DNA of 53,982 nucleotides from a virus. Positions within the stretch are counted from its first letter, which is position 1, and each line of letters opens with the position of its first letter. Shown here in pieces: positions 33,401 through 42,079 of this stretch. The stretch covers positions 1 to 53,982 of the IMG/VR virus record IMGVR_UViG_3300025109_000009; one strand, written 5' to 3'. Made by a program: the position numbers and the translations under genes. The notes below the pieces were generated by a model. That model saw nothing but the letters and a program-made list of their open reading frames with translations, was not told where the DNA came from and did not search any database.

Positions 33401-36400
33401 AGATGTATCAAATTTCTTTGCGACGGCGACATGGTACCATTTATCTGCAGTTGTTAAGGACTTATATGGCTTTGTCCACCACTTTTTATAATTTGATGCA
33501 TCGGTGTACATCGATAGCATCAGGCGGCCGCCATGTTTTGTAAAATGAATACCCTCTGTAGCATTATCATCATCCTTGAATACCAACAAGCTTCCGGAAG
33601 TATCAGTGTTGCCGTCTGCATCAGGATCTTCATCAAAATAAACCCACATCGATATACTTAATCCGGAATTGGCAGCGGATGAATTTTTACCATGACTTCC
33701 AGATATAAGCTGCGCCCATTCGCTGGCTTGTCCTATATTAATATGATTGTTGTCTTGTTTGTCGAATGTCGTACAAAACAAATTAAACTTTCTATCTCTG
33801 TTGGGAGTAAAGACAGGATAATCAACAGCAATGCCAGATTTTATAGAATTGTAGGCGATTCCTGGAGCGTAAAAAGGTTGTAAAGCTGTTCTCCAACTTC
33901 CATAAGGCTCGTATCCTCCCTTCGTCTGCCCGAATTTTTCAACCGCAACATTAGTTTGTGGACCGTATGATTCACTAAACATAGTTGCTAACTGCAAAGT
34001 TCTCTGTGCTGGATATATTCCTTCATATGGAAGAAACTTTTTCATCGCTTTACACCTGAGAGTTAGACTGTTCTCTGACATTGCCAGTTCTTTATGCCCT
34101 TCCTTCACAATGTCAAAGTATTTTATAAAGTCACTATGTCCGTAGACTTTGAAAAAATCTGATTTACTACTATCAGCAAAATCATCCAGTGCTCCGGTCA
34201 TCTGCAAAAAATCTGCCTGTGGGCATGAAAAATAGGGATCCGCTGCGGCTCTACCAATATAGTTTGGCATTTCCTCACTAATTCTATATTCAGGAACTAT
34301 AGAATAATCTTTTCCAATTAATCTCATCTGCATCGCGTAATCATCATAATCCTTATAATTAAAAGGATCGCGTCCTGCCATCTCACCAGCTTCCCACTTT
34401 GCTGCACCAGCCAAATAAGTGCTAGTATTGGAGGACGCCGATAGAAAAACGGGGCTCGTGTCGAGGTAGCCGATCATGATTTGACCATCGATGGTGAAGT
34501 CAGAATATTCATCCGCCAAATAATCACCGCCGACATAAGAATTGTCCCAAGTGCCCTTAAAATGTAGACTAAGTTTATTGGTGCTTGATTCTGCTTTTGC
34601 AACTTTTTTAAATATAGAATTACTATTAAGCCCATCTTTGACAGCTGATGCGAGTGTAGTTGTTGTATAGCTACTTTCCGAAAGGGGGATCCATATTTTG
34701 TTAGCTCCGACGGCGATGTCAGCCGCATTGTTTACGCTTGCAGTCTCGGCAGTCCTACAAAAATATATATAATGCACCACGGCAGAGGCTTCAGGAGGAT
34801 AAAACTGTATGTAATATGATGTATGATCGCCGTCGCTTGCGCCGCCCCAGTATTTTTCTGTAACTGTCGTATTAAATGTTAAATTAAATATATAATTTTC
34901 TTCTGGAAACTTTCTAGCATACATGGCTGAAGCGGTTGGATATGCGCCCAAGCCAACTCCACCTGAACGAAACAAACAATAAGAAGACATTAATTCACCT
35001 TCTCCGAAGGCTCCCGGGATGTCTGTGCCCAGAGCTATTTCGTTAGATGTTCCAAAATTTGTTTGTGCATCGAGTGGCCACATGCTGCTAGTTAATCCAA
35101 TGTGTAATCCCTGAGAGTTGTGCTTATCTATAGTTCGCCTGTCCGCTCTCTTTGGCTTCCACCAGTCGATGATAAAATTTTCTCTTCCTCTAACTCTGTT
35201 TGAATAAGAATTGGAATCTCTCGGATATATTGTTTCAGAATATAGCGACTGAATAATGTCCGCTCCAATTTTATCTCTCAACGGAGTGGCTGATGCTTTT
35301 TCGTCTATTTGTAAAAAGTTTACCAGTTCCGGGTTTGAAAAAGTGACTAAATCGTTTCCGTGCGTAACCTTTCCCCCTACAGAAATTTGGGTACCACCAG
35401 CAGAATGAGCGTCCCTCCAGGACCCATACGAATTGGCTAGTCCAGCTACAGACTTGCCTATCATTGTTGTTTTGAGGGGTCCGAATTTTGATGTTACTGC
35501 AGATTCTGTAAAGCGATATCTTTGAGCACTAATTGTCCTGCTTGTTCTTGCTCTCTGGTGGTCTATATTATCTGGCCAAGAATAATCACCTCTAGTAAAA
35601 TAAGCAGGCGAGAATGAGTTTACTAGTGCGTTATCCCTTTCCACAATAGGTGCCATTATGTTGTCCCTTCGAAGCTTTCTAGCAACTGGATGCTGCCCTG
35701 CTCTCAGTTGCTTCCAAGAAGGATAACCGTATGGACCGTTTCTGTTTGACAAGATCGCATTTAAGAGATGTGCGTCCCACTTAAACACATCTGGCGACAG
35801 CGTGCCGTGCGCTACATTAGAGCGAAAACGTGCGCCGTCATCTCGGGCTGCTAAATAATTTACTCTCGAATAAACACCGCCAACAGATTTAACACTCACA
35901 TCATCATATCCAAGCAGATTATAGCTTGAAGATATCGGCTCGACAACTATAAAATTTAATCCAGCAAAATCTACTGGCTCGAATCCCACCAGCGATGAGC
36001 CTCCACCAAGGACATCAGGTCGAGTAGTGAGGACCCTGCCGTTAGCACCATAATGACCAAAGCCCATGTCACTTGCAGAAACAAACCCTGGAGAGTCAAA
36101 ATCGACGGCGTTTGCTTCATTGGTTTCGTAAACCGTCTGATCCGATTGTGCTTTTGGGTATGTAAACTTAGATTCTAGTCTTGCATAACTGCAGGTAGTC
36201 TCTGTTGTAGAATTCTTTATCCAAGCATACCCTAGATCACTCTGAGGTATCTGATGTTGCACAAACTGGTTGTCGTGTTTTATTCTGCATTCCACTCCGG
36301 ATTCCCAACTTGCAGTAGCGACGTATCGAGGGTTGTGATAAACCTTGTGATACGATGCGGTCGGACTAGAGGCGGTTATTGAACTGTTACTAACATGTCC

Positions 36401-39400
36401 AAACTTGCCTGCCCTGTCCATTGACCACTCGTCCAGTGCCATTCTCGGCATCATGTTTCTATAGTTTAGTGAATTATAAACAGAATATTGATTTGTCGCT
36501 ATATCAAGACCTGGTCCACCGTGGGCGTCTCCAGCGGTCTCTGGTCCGCCTGGTGCTGAAAATCTATTTACGAAAACGTTCTTTCTGGCAGCGCGATGAG
36601 GTCTGACACGATCATCAATTTCAACAAAATATTGTGATGGAAACTTTTGCTCAATTGTGCCCTTGGACGTAATCTTAACCTCATCAACGCCCCAATGATC
36701 ATAATCTCCATTTGACAACATCCTCGTGATCCAGCGAAGAGCAATGTTGTCTCCGCTTATTGTAGAGGCGGTTGCAGGCGTGAATCCGGTTCCGTACTCG
36801 CTCTTTACATATAGTTGTTGTAAAGTAACCCAAGAACCCGTATGACCTAACTGATATTGAAGATATAGGGATTCAGGATTACTATCTCCAGCTTCTGGTG
36901 CATTAGTCAGTCCGTATTTATATCCCAAGTGCGAAGTTGTAGAAGAAGCCATTATAAATTTATAGTTAATTGTAAGTTGTCCATTGAATCTTTTATCCAA
37001 TTGTGCCCATCTATAATATCCGCTATCAACCGGAGGATCTGTTATCGATGAATACGCCGTGCCCGAGCCAGTAAACGCCAAAATTTTCAATGAAGCATCA
37101 TCAGCATGCTGTTTTATTCCTGGGGTTCCGCTCGTTAACCACCCGCTGGGCGGGTTGGAGTATGGGGCGGTGTCAAAACTACTTGAGTACTCTGTCCTAG
37201 CTCCAAAAAGAGTGTTGTGGTTATCTATTAAAAATGCGGGACTCATCTCCACAGATGTTCCCTGAACAATCTCGTATGGATGCTTGTAGTTACCAATATT
37301 TAAAACCGTATCTTTCGCGTATTCACTAGCTGTTGTCTTTATATTTCTTATATTGACCGGTCTCTTTGCTAGAGGCTCTCTTAGTATTCTCGACCTGTTA
37401 TGTGTACTAGATGTAAGAGAGACATTAAATGTTCCTGGTGGCTCATGATTCAAGGCATACAAGTTTGGAGAGGTAACATATAGTTGTCCCTGAGACATTG
37501 TAAGATTAAATCCCTCGAACCTGCGTCCAGCGTGGTCTAGACTCATTGTGATGTTTTGCAATCCTGGGTCTGCTTGCGGTATCTTCGGACGCATCATATT
37601 TAAATGTTGATGCCTATGGGAGTGACCCCCTACCCAATGTTCCGTGAAAGGAGACTGAATTGGGATCTCCCTATCATCCCCATAAGCATCCGAATGAAGA
37701 TTCGTTATATCCACACCCTTCTTGAAATTATCATAAATCTCTGCCTTGTAATCTTTAGGATCGTCTATAGAACTGCTATAGAGACTAAACGGTGCTATTG
37801 TACTAAGATCGTGGTCAGAATTTGTGTTACTAATGTCTGCTTTTGCAAATGCCTTCTTCTTTTCGATGACAGTGCCACCGCCTGCTTCGCCTGTAGTTGT
37901 AGTTGAATATGGTGCTCCAAGATTTATTCTTGGATTATAAACGTCAGTACACTCTCCCCCGGCGAAGGTCACATCGGAACCACTGATACGGATGAAATCC
38001 AACGCACCAGGATTCGAGGTTCCAAGATAAAGATCCTTTTTCTTATTTAGGTGAAAATTATCACCGCCATGAAGCACCGGCTGCAACTCTAATTTAAATC
38101 TATATGGCTTTGTCAATCTTCTTAAAGCATATGTCGACCCTGAAACGTCTGCAATCGCGACCCTTCTAAGCGTTTCTCTTTCTGCATCGGTTGCAGCGAT
38201 ACCGGTAGTAAGAGGTGCGTCCTTCCTGCTTGCGCGCTCACTCCACCAAAGGCAGTTTTCGGTTTCAGACCTATTATTATCTGTGCCGCCAGTAAAATTT
38301 GCTTTAGTCATGCCAGCAGTACCACTATCTGTCAAAGTAACGCTCGTGTTGCCCGCGGAGCCTGGTGTTGCCTGGGTTACAGTTACAACTGCTCCATCAA
38401 CGGTGGCAGTAAACCTTGCCCCTGCTGGTCCCGATGAAGTGTTAATAACATTCATCAGGTTAGTTGCTGTTTGCTCGTTTGATGTAGTAGCTTCAAATGT
38501 GCCGTTGACAGAACTTTGGTCGCCTTGTTCAAAATCATAACTAGTGCCATCAGCAGCAACCAAGTTTACCTTGTCCCCGGCGTTGAGTTCGGTGTACGCC
38601 GTGATGGTTATTGTTGCGGTGGCTGCAACCGGGCCGGTGGCTGACGGCAATGGCGCGTGACCGTATCGCCAATTATACAACATCTCATTAACTGACTTTA
38701 TTTGTCCTGGCTCTGGTTCCGCTTGCTTCCCTTCAAGTGTTGGAAATTTTGTCCAATATTTGTTCCTTTCAAGTACGTGACTCTCTATCATCGTTCGAAC
38801 ATCTTCTGAGAAGTTAGCACTTGCTGGTTTTAGTTGGTCCAATACTTGCGAGATAGAAGCATCTATCCACTTATAAAATTCAATATACTTTTCTATGCTT
38901 GGAGTATTCTCAACCCTCTCGAAAAATAAGCTTCGAAGCTTTTCCATCGCCTTATAATTCGGGCGATAACGATTTACAGGGTCTCCAATAAGATTGCTAA
39001 AATCTTTAATTGTTGCGAACATATCCAGCATTTCTTCTGAAATCGCCTGATACATGCTCTTCTCTATTGAAAAGAAGTGATTGACCGGTCGAGACTCTCT
39101 TGTATATGTTGTGTCATCCCTTGTTAATACCCTAATCATGTCAGAGCTGTGAACGTTTTCGAGAATCTGTTGTCTAGCAGTTTGCAAGTAGGCAACAGAC
39201 ACGCTTGCAGTTGTCTCAGAAGGAAAGAAGTTGCCGCGACCAGGATGATTAGAAGAGATAACGTCACCTATCCATCCGTAATCTCTCTTGTTCTTAAGAG
39301 ACCCAGAAGAAAAATCTCGTATAATAAGTTGGCCGCCCTTTGTAGACCCAGTTACTGTGTTGAAACCCCAGTCTAACGCTAGTGTCTCTATTGTCGGTAC

Positions 39401-42079
39401 CGGATTATCCAGACCTGGCATAAAAGTATAAGCATTCCTCATTGGGTGTGGAACACCGTATGACTTAGGATCCAGAGCGTGTGACCTGATTGTTTCATTA
39501 TCCAAGTAAGACATCCAATGTCTCAAGGAAGATAGCTGGACATCAGATAAATCAATCGTAGATCCTGTGAAGTTGCGTCTATGTGCACCGGCATATAATC
39601 TCTTAGAATACTGATGGAACCTCTGTCCTTGAGCATTGGTTAGAGAAGAAGTTAAGAGAAACTCCTCCTTTACCTCCCCAGCATCCGTCTTCACTCCAAA
39701 GAGTTCTAAATTATAAGAGTTCGTTGAACCAGAAATTGTATTTCCGAAGGTTCCCTTTGGGGCGACCCTCACTGCAAAATTCCACTTGTTTCCATCGTAA
39801 ACATCATAATATATGCCAGTTTCTACTGGTGCTACAATGCCAGAAGTTGATTTAACAACGAATTTAGCATGCCTAGAATCTTCTCTGTCTTTAACTGCGT
39901 ATACTTCAAAGTTGGCAAAATCTTTTGCTGCTGCCTTCCACGTTAAATCATGCGTGTCGCCGTGACTATCCAAGACTGTATGTGCGCCGAAAAGAGAACT
40001 AGAAATAGGCGTGTCAAAATGAAGGACGGTACCGGCGCGGTGGCGGATCGGGAACACCACTTCTGCCTCTGTTGTGAAAGAGAGTCCAACAGCGGAATCG
40101 TTTGCGTGGGCACCCGTTATGTATCCGGAAACAGGAAACTCTGATGATTTACCCGAATGATGAAGACTCGAACTATATTGATAAATCGTCGATGAAAAAT
40201 TAGCTGGTCTATTGAAATTAATGCACCTTGTCTTAAAACTGCCAACACGATAGTTTTGCTCAACTGGATAATCCACACCGTCAGCATAAACATTTATCTT
40301 AATTACCTCTTCATCAATCCCATAACAGCGAAGCAAATTGCGGAAAGCTTTTTCTGTTCCTTTGGATTTGTATATGTGGATTAAGTTATTGTATATATTT
40401 TGATATATAACATTCTTAACATCTTCAAGTCTTTGTTCAAACTCTTTTTCTTCGTCACGAGACGCCAAACTCGCCAGGACATCGGCATCAATAAATATTT
40501 CCGGTGTTTCAAACCCCATAGACCTAAGAACCTTATCCATAAACGGCAAGGGCTTCTTGTTATAGTTCTCACTCTTTACGTGCTTGAGTTTAGATAAAGA
40601 CTGTATTTGCATAAACAATTCATCAAAATAAGCTCCCATTATTTGAGTTAATTGTTTTAACTCCCCCTCGTCATCCTCTTCTAATATCCATCCTGGCACA
40701 GACTTGTATATGGAAGAGTTGTTGTTGATGTCATAATTTCTTCCCTTCTCCAAGATATCGTCCAGATATTCATTAACTTTGGGATTTTCTGTGTGGATTA
40801 TCGGTTCTGCAAATTCCGTTAAAGAAGCCGACGATTGAATCATCGCAGATTTAGTGCTCCTGCTATCAGAACTATATCCTGTCCAACTACCATTAGAAAT
40901 TCTACCAGAATAATCTAAAGCAATTTGGTCTATGCTGCTTGTTAAGGTTATGCCTTCGTTAAACTTGTAATACACCCCTAGATCTGTGTTCGGGTCATCT
41001 GTGTTGGTCCCTCCATGTACTTGAGTAAACCAATACCTTCCTATATCTTTAGAGGATCTTTTTGCTTTCCAAAATCTGAATTCGTCTATAGAGCCGGAAA
41101 GCTTACCAAAACCAAGACCAGGATTGGTCGTAGTCGATGGACCCAGACGTGGTTGTGGATCTGAATCCTTTGCTGCGACCAATGCGCCGATGTTTGCAAC
41201 TATCGCAGTATTCAAATTTCCTATCGAAGAACCAGTCAATACAGAATGATTTAAATCGCCGTCGACATGTAGCCTAAAGTTAACTTGGCTACCAGTATTC
41301 TGAAAACTGAATGCATAGTGATGCCACTCGCCGTCTGATGCGCTTGCATACAAGCCTGCCGTGCCGGAAACATAAAGGTTCTTAACGCCGCTTGAAGCAG
41401 ATTGATAAGTAACTACCCAAGGAGAGTCTTCTTGTGGTCTCGTCCTGTCCAGCTCTATAGTTAGGCGACCGTATTGGTGTCCCGAAGGAACAGAGCCTGT
41501 TGTCCAAGCGTCGAAGACAACTTCTCTCTTTGTCAATGTTTGGAAAGCAGATTTTTTAAGCCAAAATTCTACTGTGTTGCCCTTGTTGCCATCTATTTCA
41601 AGGTTGGATGTTCTGTTGCTTGCCGTATGCCAAATGTTGTCAACGTTGGGTCCACCTTTAATGTAGATGTATTCTTTTGTTGCTGGATTACCATAGTTCC
41701 CCGACAATGATGTTCTAGACCCCCAACCTGTGGGTGAAAATCTAGCATGTCCGTGTGTTCTGGGATATTCGTTATCAAATACGTAAAGATCTAAACCGTT
41801 TGAATTGTTGATCCATTTAATCTTTTCATATGAGGATCCGTCGTAAGGATAAGTCTGATAGATTCTTCTTGCCGCAGAATCATAATATTCCTCGGCTAAT
41901 CCAAATCGAGCAAAGTTCGAAGCGGTGGCGTAATCAATGTGAGGTAAGAATCTAGCCTTTCTCTTTATGTATTCATCAATGTACCGGCCAGACTCGATGT
42001 CCTCCAGAAGATCATTGACACTTGACTCTGGCAAAATATGTTTTGAGCTAATTTTGCTAAAAAGGTTCTTTAAACTCAT
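30464..42079 (-). CDS. Giant baseplate protein, 3871 aa: tail-protein-I-like region plus LamG domains
   Basis: One uninterrupted frame of 11.6 kb. In order: N-terminal helical part with YIDEYIKRKARFLPHIDYAT; LamG/concanavalin-like domain ~165-345 (VEFWLKK, DGEWHHYAFSF, GSIDEFRFWK); a region ~555-590 with IYKSKGTEKAFRNLLRCYGID, the KGT motif of P2 tail protein I and related wedge proteins; a GC-rich beta insert ~1150-1266 (ATITITAYTELNAGDKVNLV); many beta segments; a second LamG ~2800-2985 (LSISMWVYFDEDPDADG, DKWYHVAVAKK, AISEVSIFNTKLTD); and a C-terminal part with KSDLAYMWQNLPPDVALND and an acidic end. Following W(gp25)- and J(gp6)-type genes, it holds the place of gpI or T4 gp7. LamG modules may bind host glycans. 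Membership of the baseplate is well supported; exact equivalence is inference. Confidence 0.85.
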   Translation of the reverse strand: MSLKNLFSKISSKHILPESSVNDLLEDIESGRYIDEYIKRKARFLPHIDYATASNFARFGLAEEYYDSAARRIYQTYPYDGSSYEKIKWINNSNGLDLYVFDNEYPRTHGHARFSPTGWGSRTSLSGNYGNPATKEYIYIKGGPNVDNIWHTASNRTSNLEIDGNKGNTVEFWLKKSAFQTLTKREVVFDAWTTGSVPSGHQYGRLTIELDRTRPQEDSPWVVTYQSASSGVKNLYVSGTAGLYASASDGEWHHYAFSFQNTGSQVNFRLHVDGDLNHSVLTGSSIGNLNTAIVANIGALVAAKDSDPQPRLGPSTTTNPGLGFGKLSGSIDEFRFWKAKRSSKDIGRYWFTQVHGGTNTDDPNTDLGVYYKFNEGITLTSSIDQIALDYSGRISNGSWTGYSSDSRSTKSAMIQSSASLTEFAEPIIHTENPKVNEYLDDILEKGRNYDINNNSSIYKSVPGWILEEDDEGELKQLTQIMGAYFDELFMQIQSLSKLKHVKSENYNKKPLPFMDKVLRSMGFETPEIFIDADVLASLASRDEEKEFEQRLEDVKNVIYQNIYNNLIHIYKSKGTEKAFRNLLRCYGIDEEVIKINVYADGVDYPVEQNYRVGSFKTRCINFNRPANFSSTIYQYSSSLHHSGKSSEFPVSGYITGAHANDSAVGLSFTTEAEVVFPIRHRAGTVLHFDTPISSSLFGAHTVLDSHGDTHDLTWKAAAKDFANFEVYAVKDREDSRHAKFVVKSTSGIVAPVETGIYYDVYDGNKWNFAVRVAPKGTFGNTISGSTNSYNLELFGVKTDAGEVKEEFLLTSSLTNAQGQRFHQYSKRLYAGAHRRNFTGSTIDLSDVQLSSLRHWMSYLDNETIRSHALDPKSYGVPHPMRNAYTFMPGLDNPVPTIETLALDWGFNTVTGSTKGGQLIIRDFSSGSLKNKRDYGWIGDVISSNHPGRGNFFPSETTASVSVAYLQTARQQILENVHSSDMIRVLTRDDTTYTRESRPVNHFFSIEKSMYQAISEEMLDMFATIKDFSNLIGDPVNRYRPNYKAMEKLRSLFFERVENTPSIEKYIEFYKWIDASISQVLDQLKPASANFSEDVRTMIESHVLERNKYWTKFPTLEGKQAEPEPGQIKSVNEMLYNWRYGHAPLPSATGPVAATATITITAYTELNAGDKVNLVAADGTSYDFEQGDQSSVNGTFEATTSNEQTATNLMNVINTSSGPAGARFTATVDGAVVTVTQATPGSAGNTSVTLTDSGTAGMTKANFTGGTDNNRSETENCLWWSERASRKDAPLTTGIAATDAERETLRRVAIADVSGSTYALRRLTKPYRFKLELQPVLHGGDNFHLNKKKDLYLGTSNPGALDFIRISGSDVTFAGGECTDVYNPRINLGAPYSTTTTGEAGGGTVIEKKKAFAKADISNTNSDHDLSTIAPFSLYSSSIDDPKDYKAEIYDNFKKGVDITNLHSDAYGDDREIPIQSPFTEHWVGGHSHRHQHLNMMRPKIPQADPGLQNITMSLDHAGRRFEGFNLTMSQGQLYVTSPNLYALNHEPPGTFNVSLTSSTHNRSRILREPLAKRPVNIRNIKTTASEYAKDTVLNIGNYKHPYEIVQGTSVEMSPAFLIDNHNTLFGARTEYSSSFDTAPYSNPPSGWLTSGTPGIKQHADDASLKILAFTGSGTAYSSITDPPVDSGYYRWAQLDKRFNGQLTINYKFIMASSTTSHLGYKYGLTNAPEAGDSNPESLYLQYQLGHTGSWVTLQQLYVKSEYGTGFTPATASTISGDNIALRWITRMLSNGDYDHWGVDEVKITSKGTIEQKFPSQYFVEIDDRVRPHRAARKNVFVNRFSAPGGPETAGDAHGGPGLDIATNQYSVYNSLNYRNMMPRMALDEWSMDRAGKFGHVSNSSITASSPTASYHKVYHNPRYVATASWESGVECRIKHDNQFVQHQIPQSDLGYAWIKNSTTETTCSYARLESKFTYPKAQSDQTVYETNEANAVDFDSPGFVSASDMGFGHYGANGRVLTTRPDVLGGGSSLVGFEPVDFAGLNFIVVEPISSSYNLLGYDDVSVKSVGGVYSRVNYLAARDDGARFRSNVAHGTLSPDVFKWDAHLLNAILSNRNGPYGYPSWKQLRAGQHPVARKLRRDNIMAPIVERDNALVNSFSPAYFTRGDYSWPDNIDHQRARTSRTISAQRYRFTESAVTSKFGPLKTTMIGKSVAGLANSYGSWRDAHSAGGTQISVGGKVTHGNDLVTFSNPELVNFLQIDEKASATPLRDKIGADIIQSLYSETIYPRDSNSYSNRVRGRENFIIDWWKPKRADRRTIDKHNSQGLHIGLTSSMWPLDAQTNFGTSNEIALGTDIPGAFGEGELMSSYCLFRSGGVGLGAYPTASAMYARKFPEENYIFNLTFNTTVTEKYWGGASDGDHTSYYIQFYPPEASAVVHYIYFCRTAETASVNNAADIAVGANKIWIPLSESSYTTTTLASAVKDGLNSNSIFKKVAKAESSTNKLSLHFKGTWDNSYVGGDYLADEYSDFTIDGQIMIGYLDTSPVFLSASSNTSTYLAGAAKWEAGEMAGRDPFNYKDYDDYAMQMRLIGKDYSIVPEYRISEEMPNYIGRAAADPYFSCPQADFLQMTGALDDFADSSKSDFFKVYGHSDFIKYFDIVKEGHKELAMSENSLTLRCKAMKKFLPYEGIYPAQRTLQLATMFSESYGPQTNVAVEKFGQTKGGYEPYGSWRTALQPFYAPGIAYNSIKSGIAVDYPVFTPNRDRKFNLFCTTFDKQDNNHINIGQASEWAQLISGSHGKNSSAANSGLSISMWVYFDEDPDADGNTDTSGSLLVFKDDDNATEGIHFTKHGGRLMLSMYTDASNYKKWWTKPYKSLTTADKWYHVAVAKKFDTSTPDFYIDGVQIETQGAATAAGITGTAGSLTETSVNMDGHSTTATGNCTIGNHRYGHTNTNHALNAMEVAISEVSIFNTKLTDESVRGLFGGGVRQRGPWRPDLCVEQPHVDNLIGWFRMGNDTGYVMAGTSGSITMTNNLGLNNHAMPLYRKTLVGGGKGSLAGVETTTKGKFVGFTDAWSAGAQTGYGITLLGENGVDTNMELTGAFQYPSYITGSAFNETSDFGIPRIGSASWGEHQAKGADPELAEATSYWTQGDYGRNFGTWGVQRVERLPFEVIIDPTRLVTNTVKNIGTARNVARLDERFTFYEMEPHPSASLQPCSFLRSRSSGSADTGARHLPHLSTVVPETYWGATHQTPITSSMLTASFSLSRMRVLSDTTYSKAANNFFAESSRFFLEGGHTTTIASEDTLQTAVDPSKTYKFRLRLNRPNTQDFPMYNRAAAFGPPINAGPGDHGLNRSQNYVGHGFAPYTPPHYDNYAEVEYIFNPSVGVSYETIEDVLNRITEQNSLGTATINYNRYIQGTGSKNNFGISGITNSDYVSGPGISTDFQSINAATASLNKTHAMQLSASFYGMDLAQGSLVPIFEGTERDRDILRKSWVIQSKWETPNMDFRKTTPAKAKPHYITTAKGMWHQTGAYDDPSSFIEIMPPIDGSEDLSSLLGVHFRKGERKIKEQRALSIGQLPEERKVSEAVVAIPFVEDESGNRKFFNIPKNEVYKAVQNEGYPNYKKAYIDTVEGRRLRHGRGRNKGTTTEVVANPISSRTSIQTMVGKMLKYVIPPKMNFLKYNNEEEKFVHPFAMYIFEFEHTLSKSDLAYMWQNLPPDVALNDFHNNDDDTLQAESVVSHDLGGATDLLGGSFNKNVKWMVFKVKQRAETNYFKKISRDKLPVGHPERELSVENDIFEYGYNWPYDYFSLVELVKIDAGVSFAKDRDIVEPLTPEQAEQTARAVAGLVPQENEEGEQEVDFKNLFPKEDE

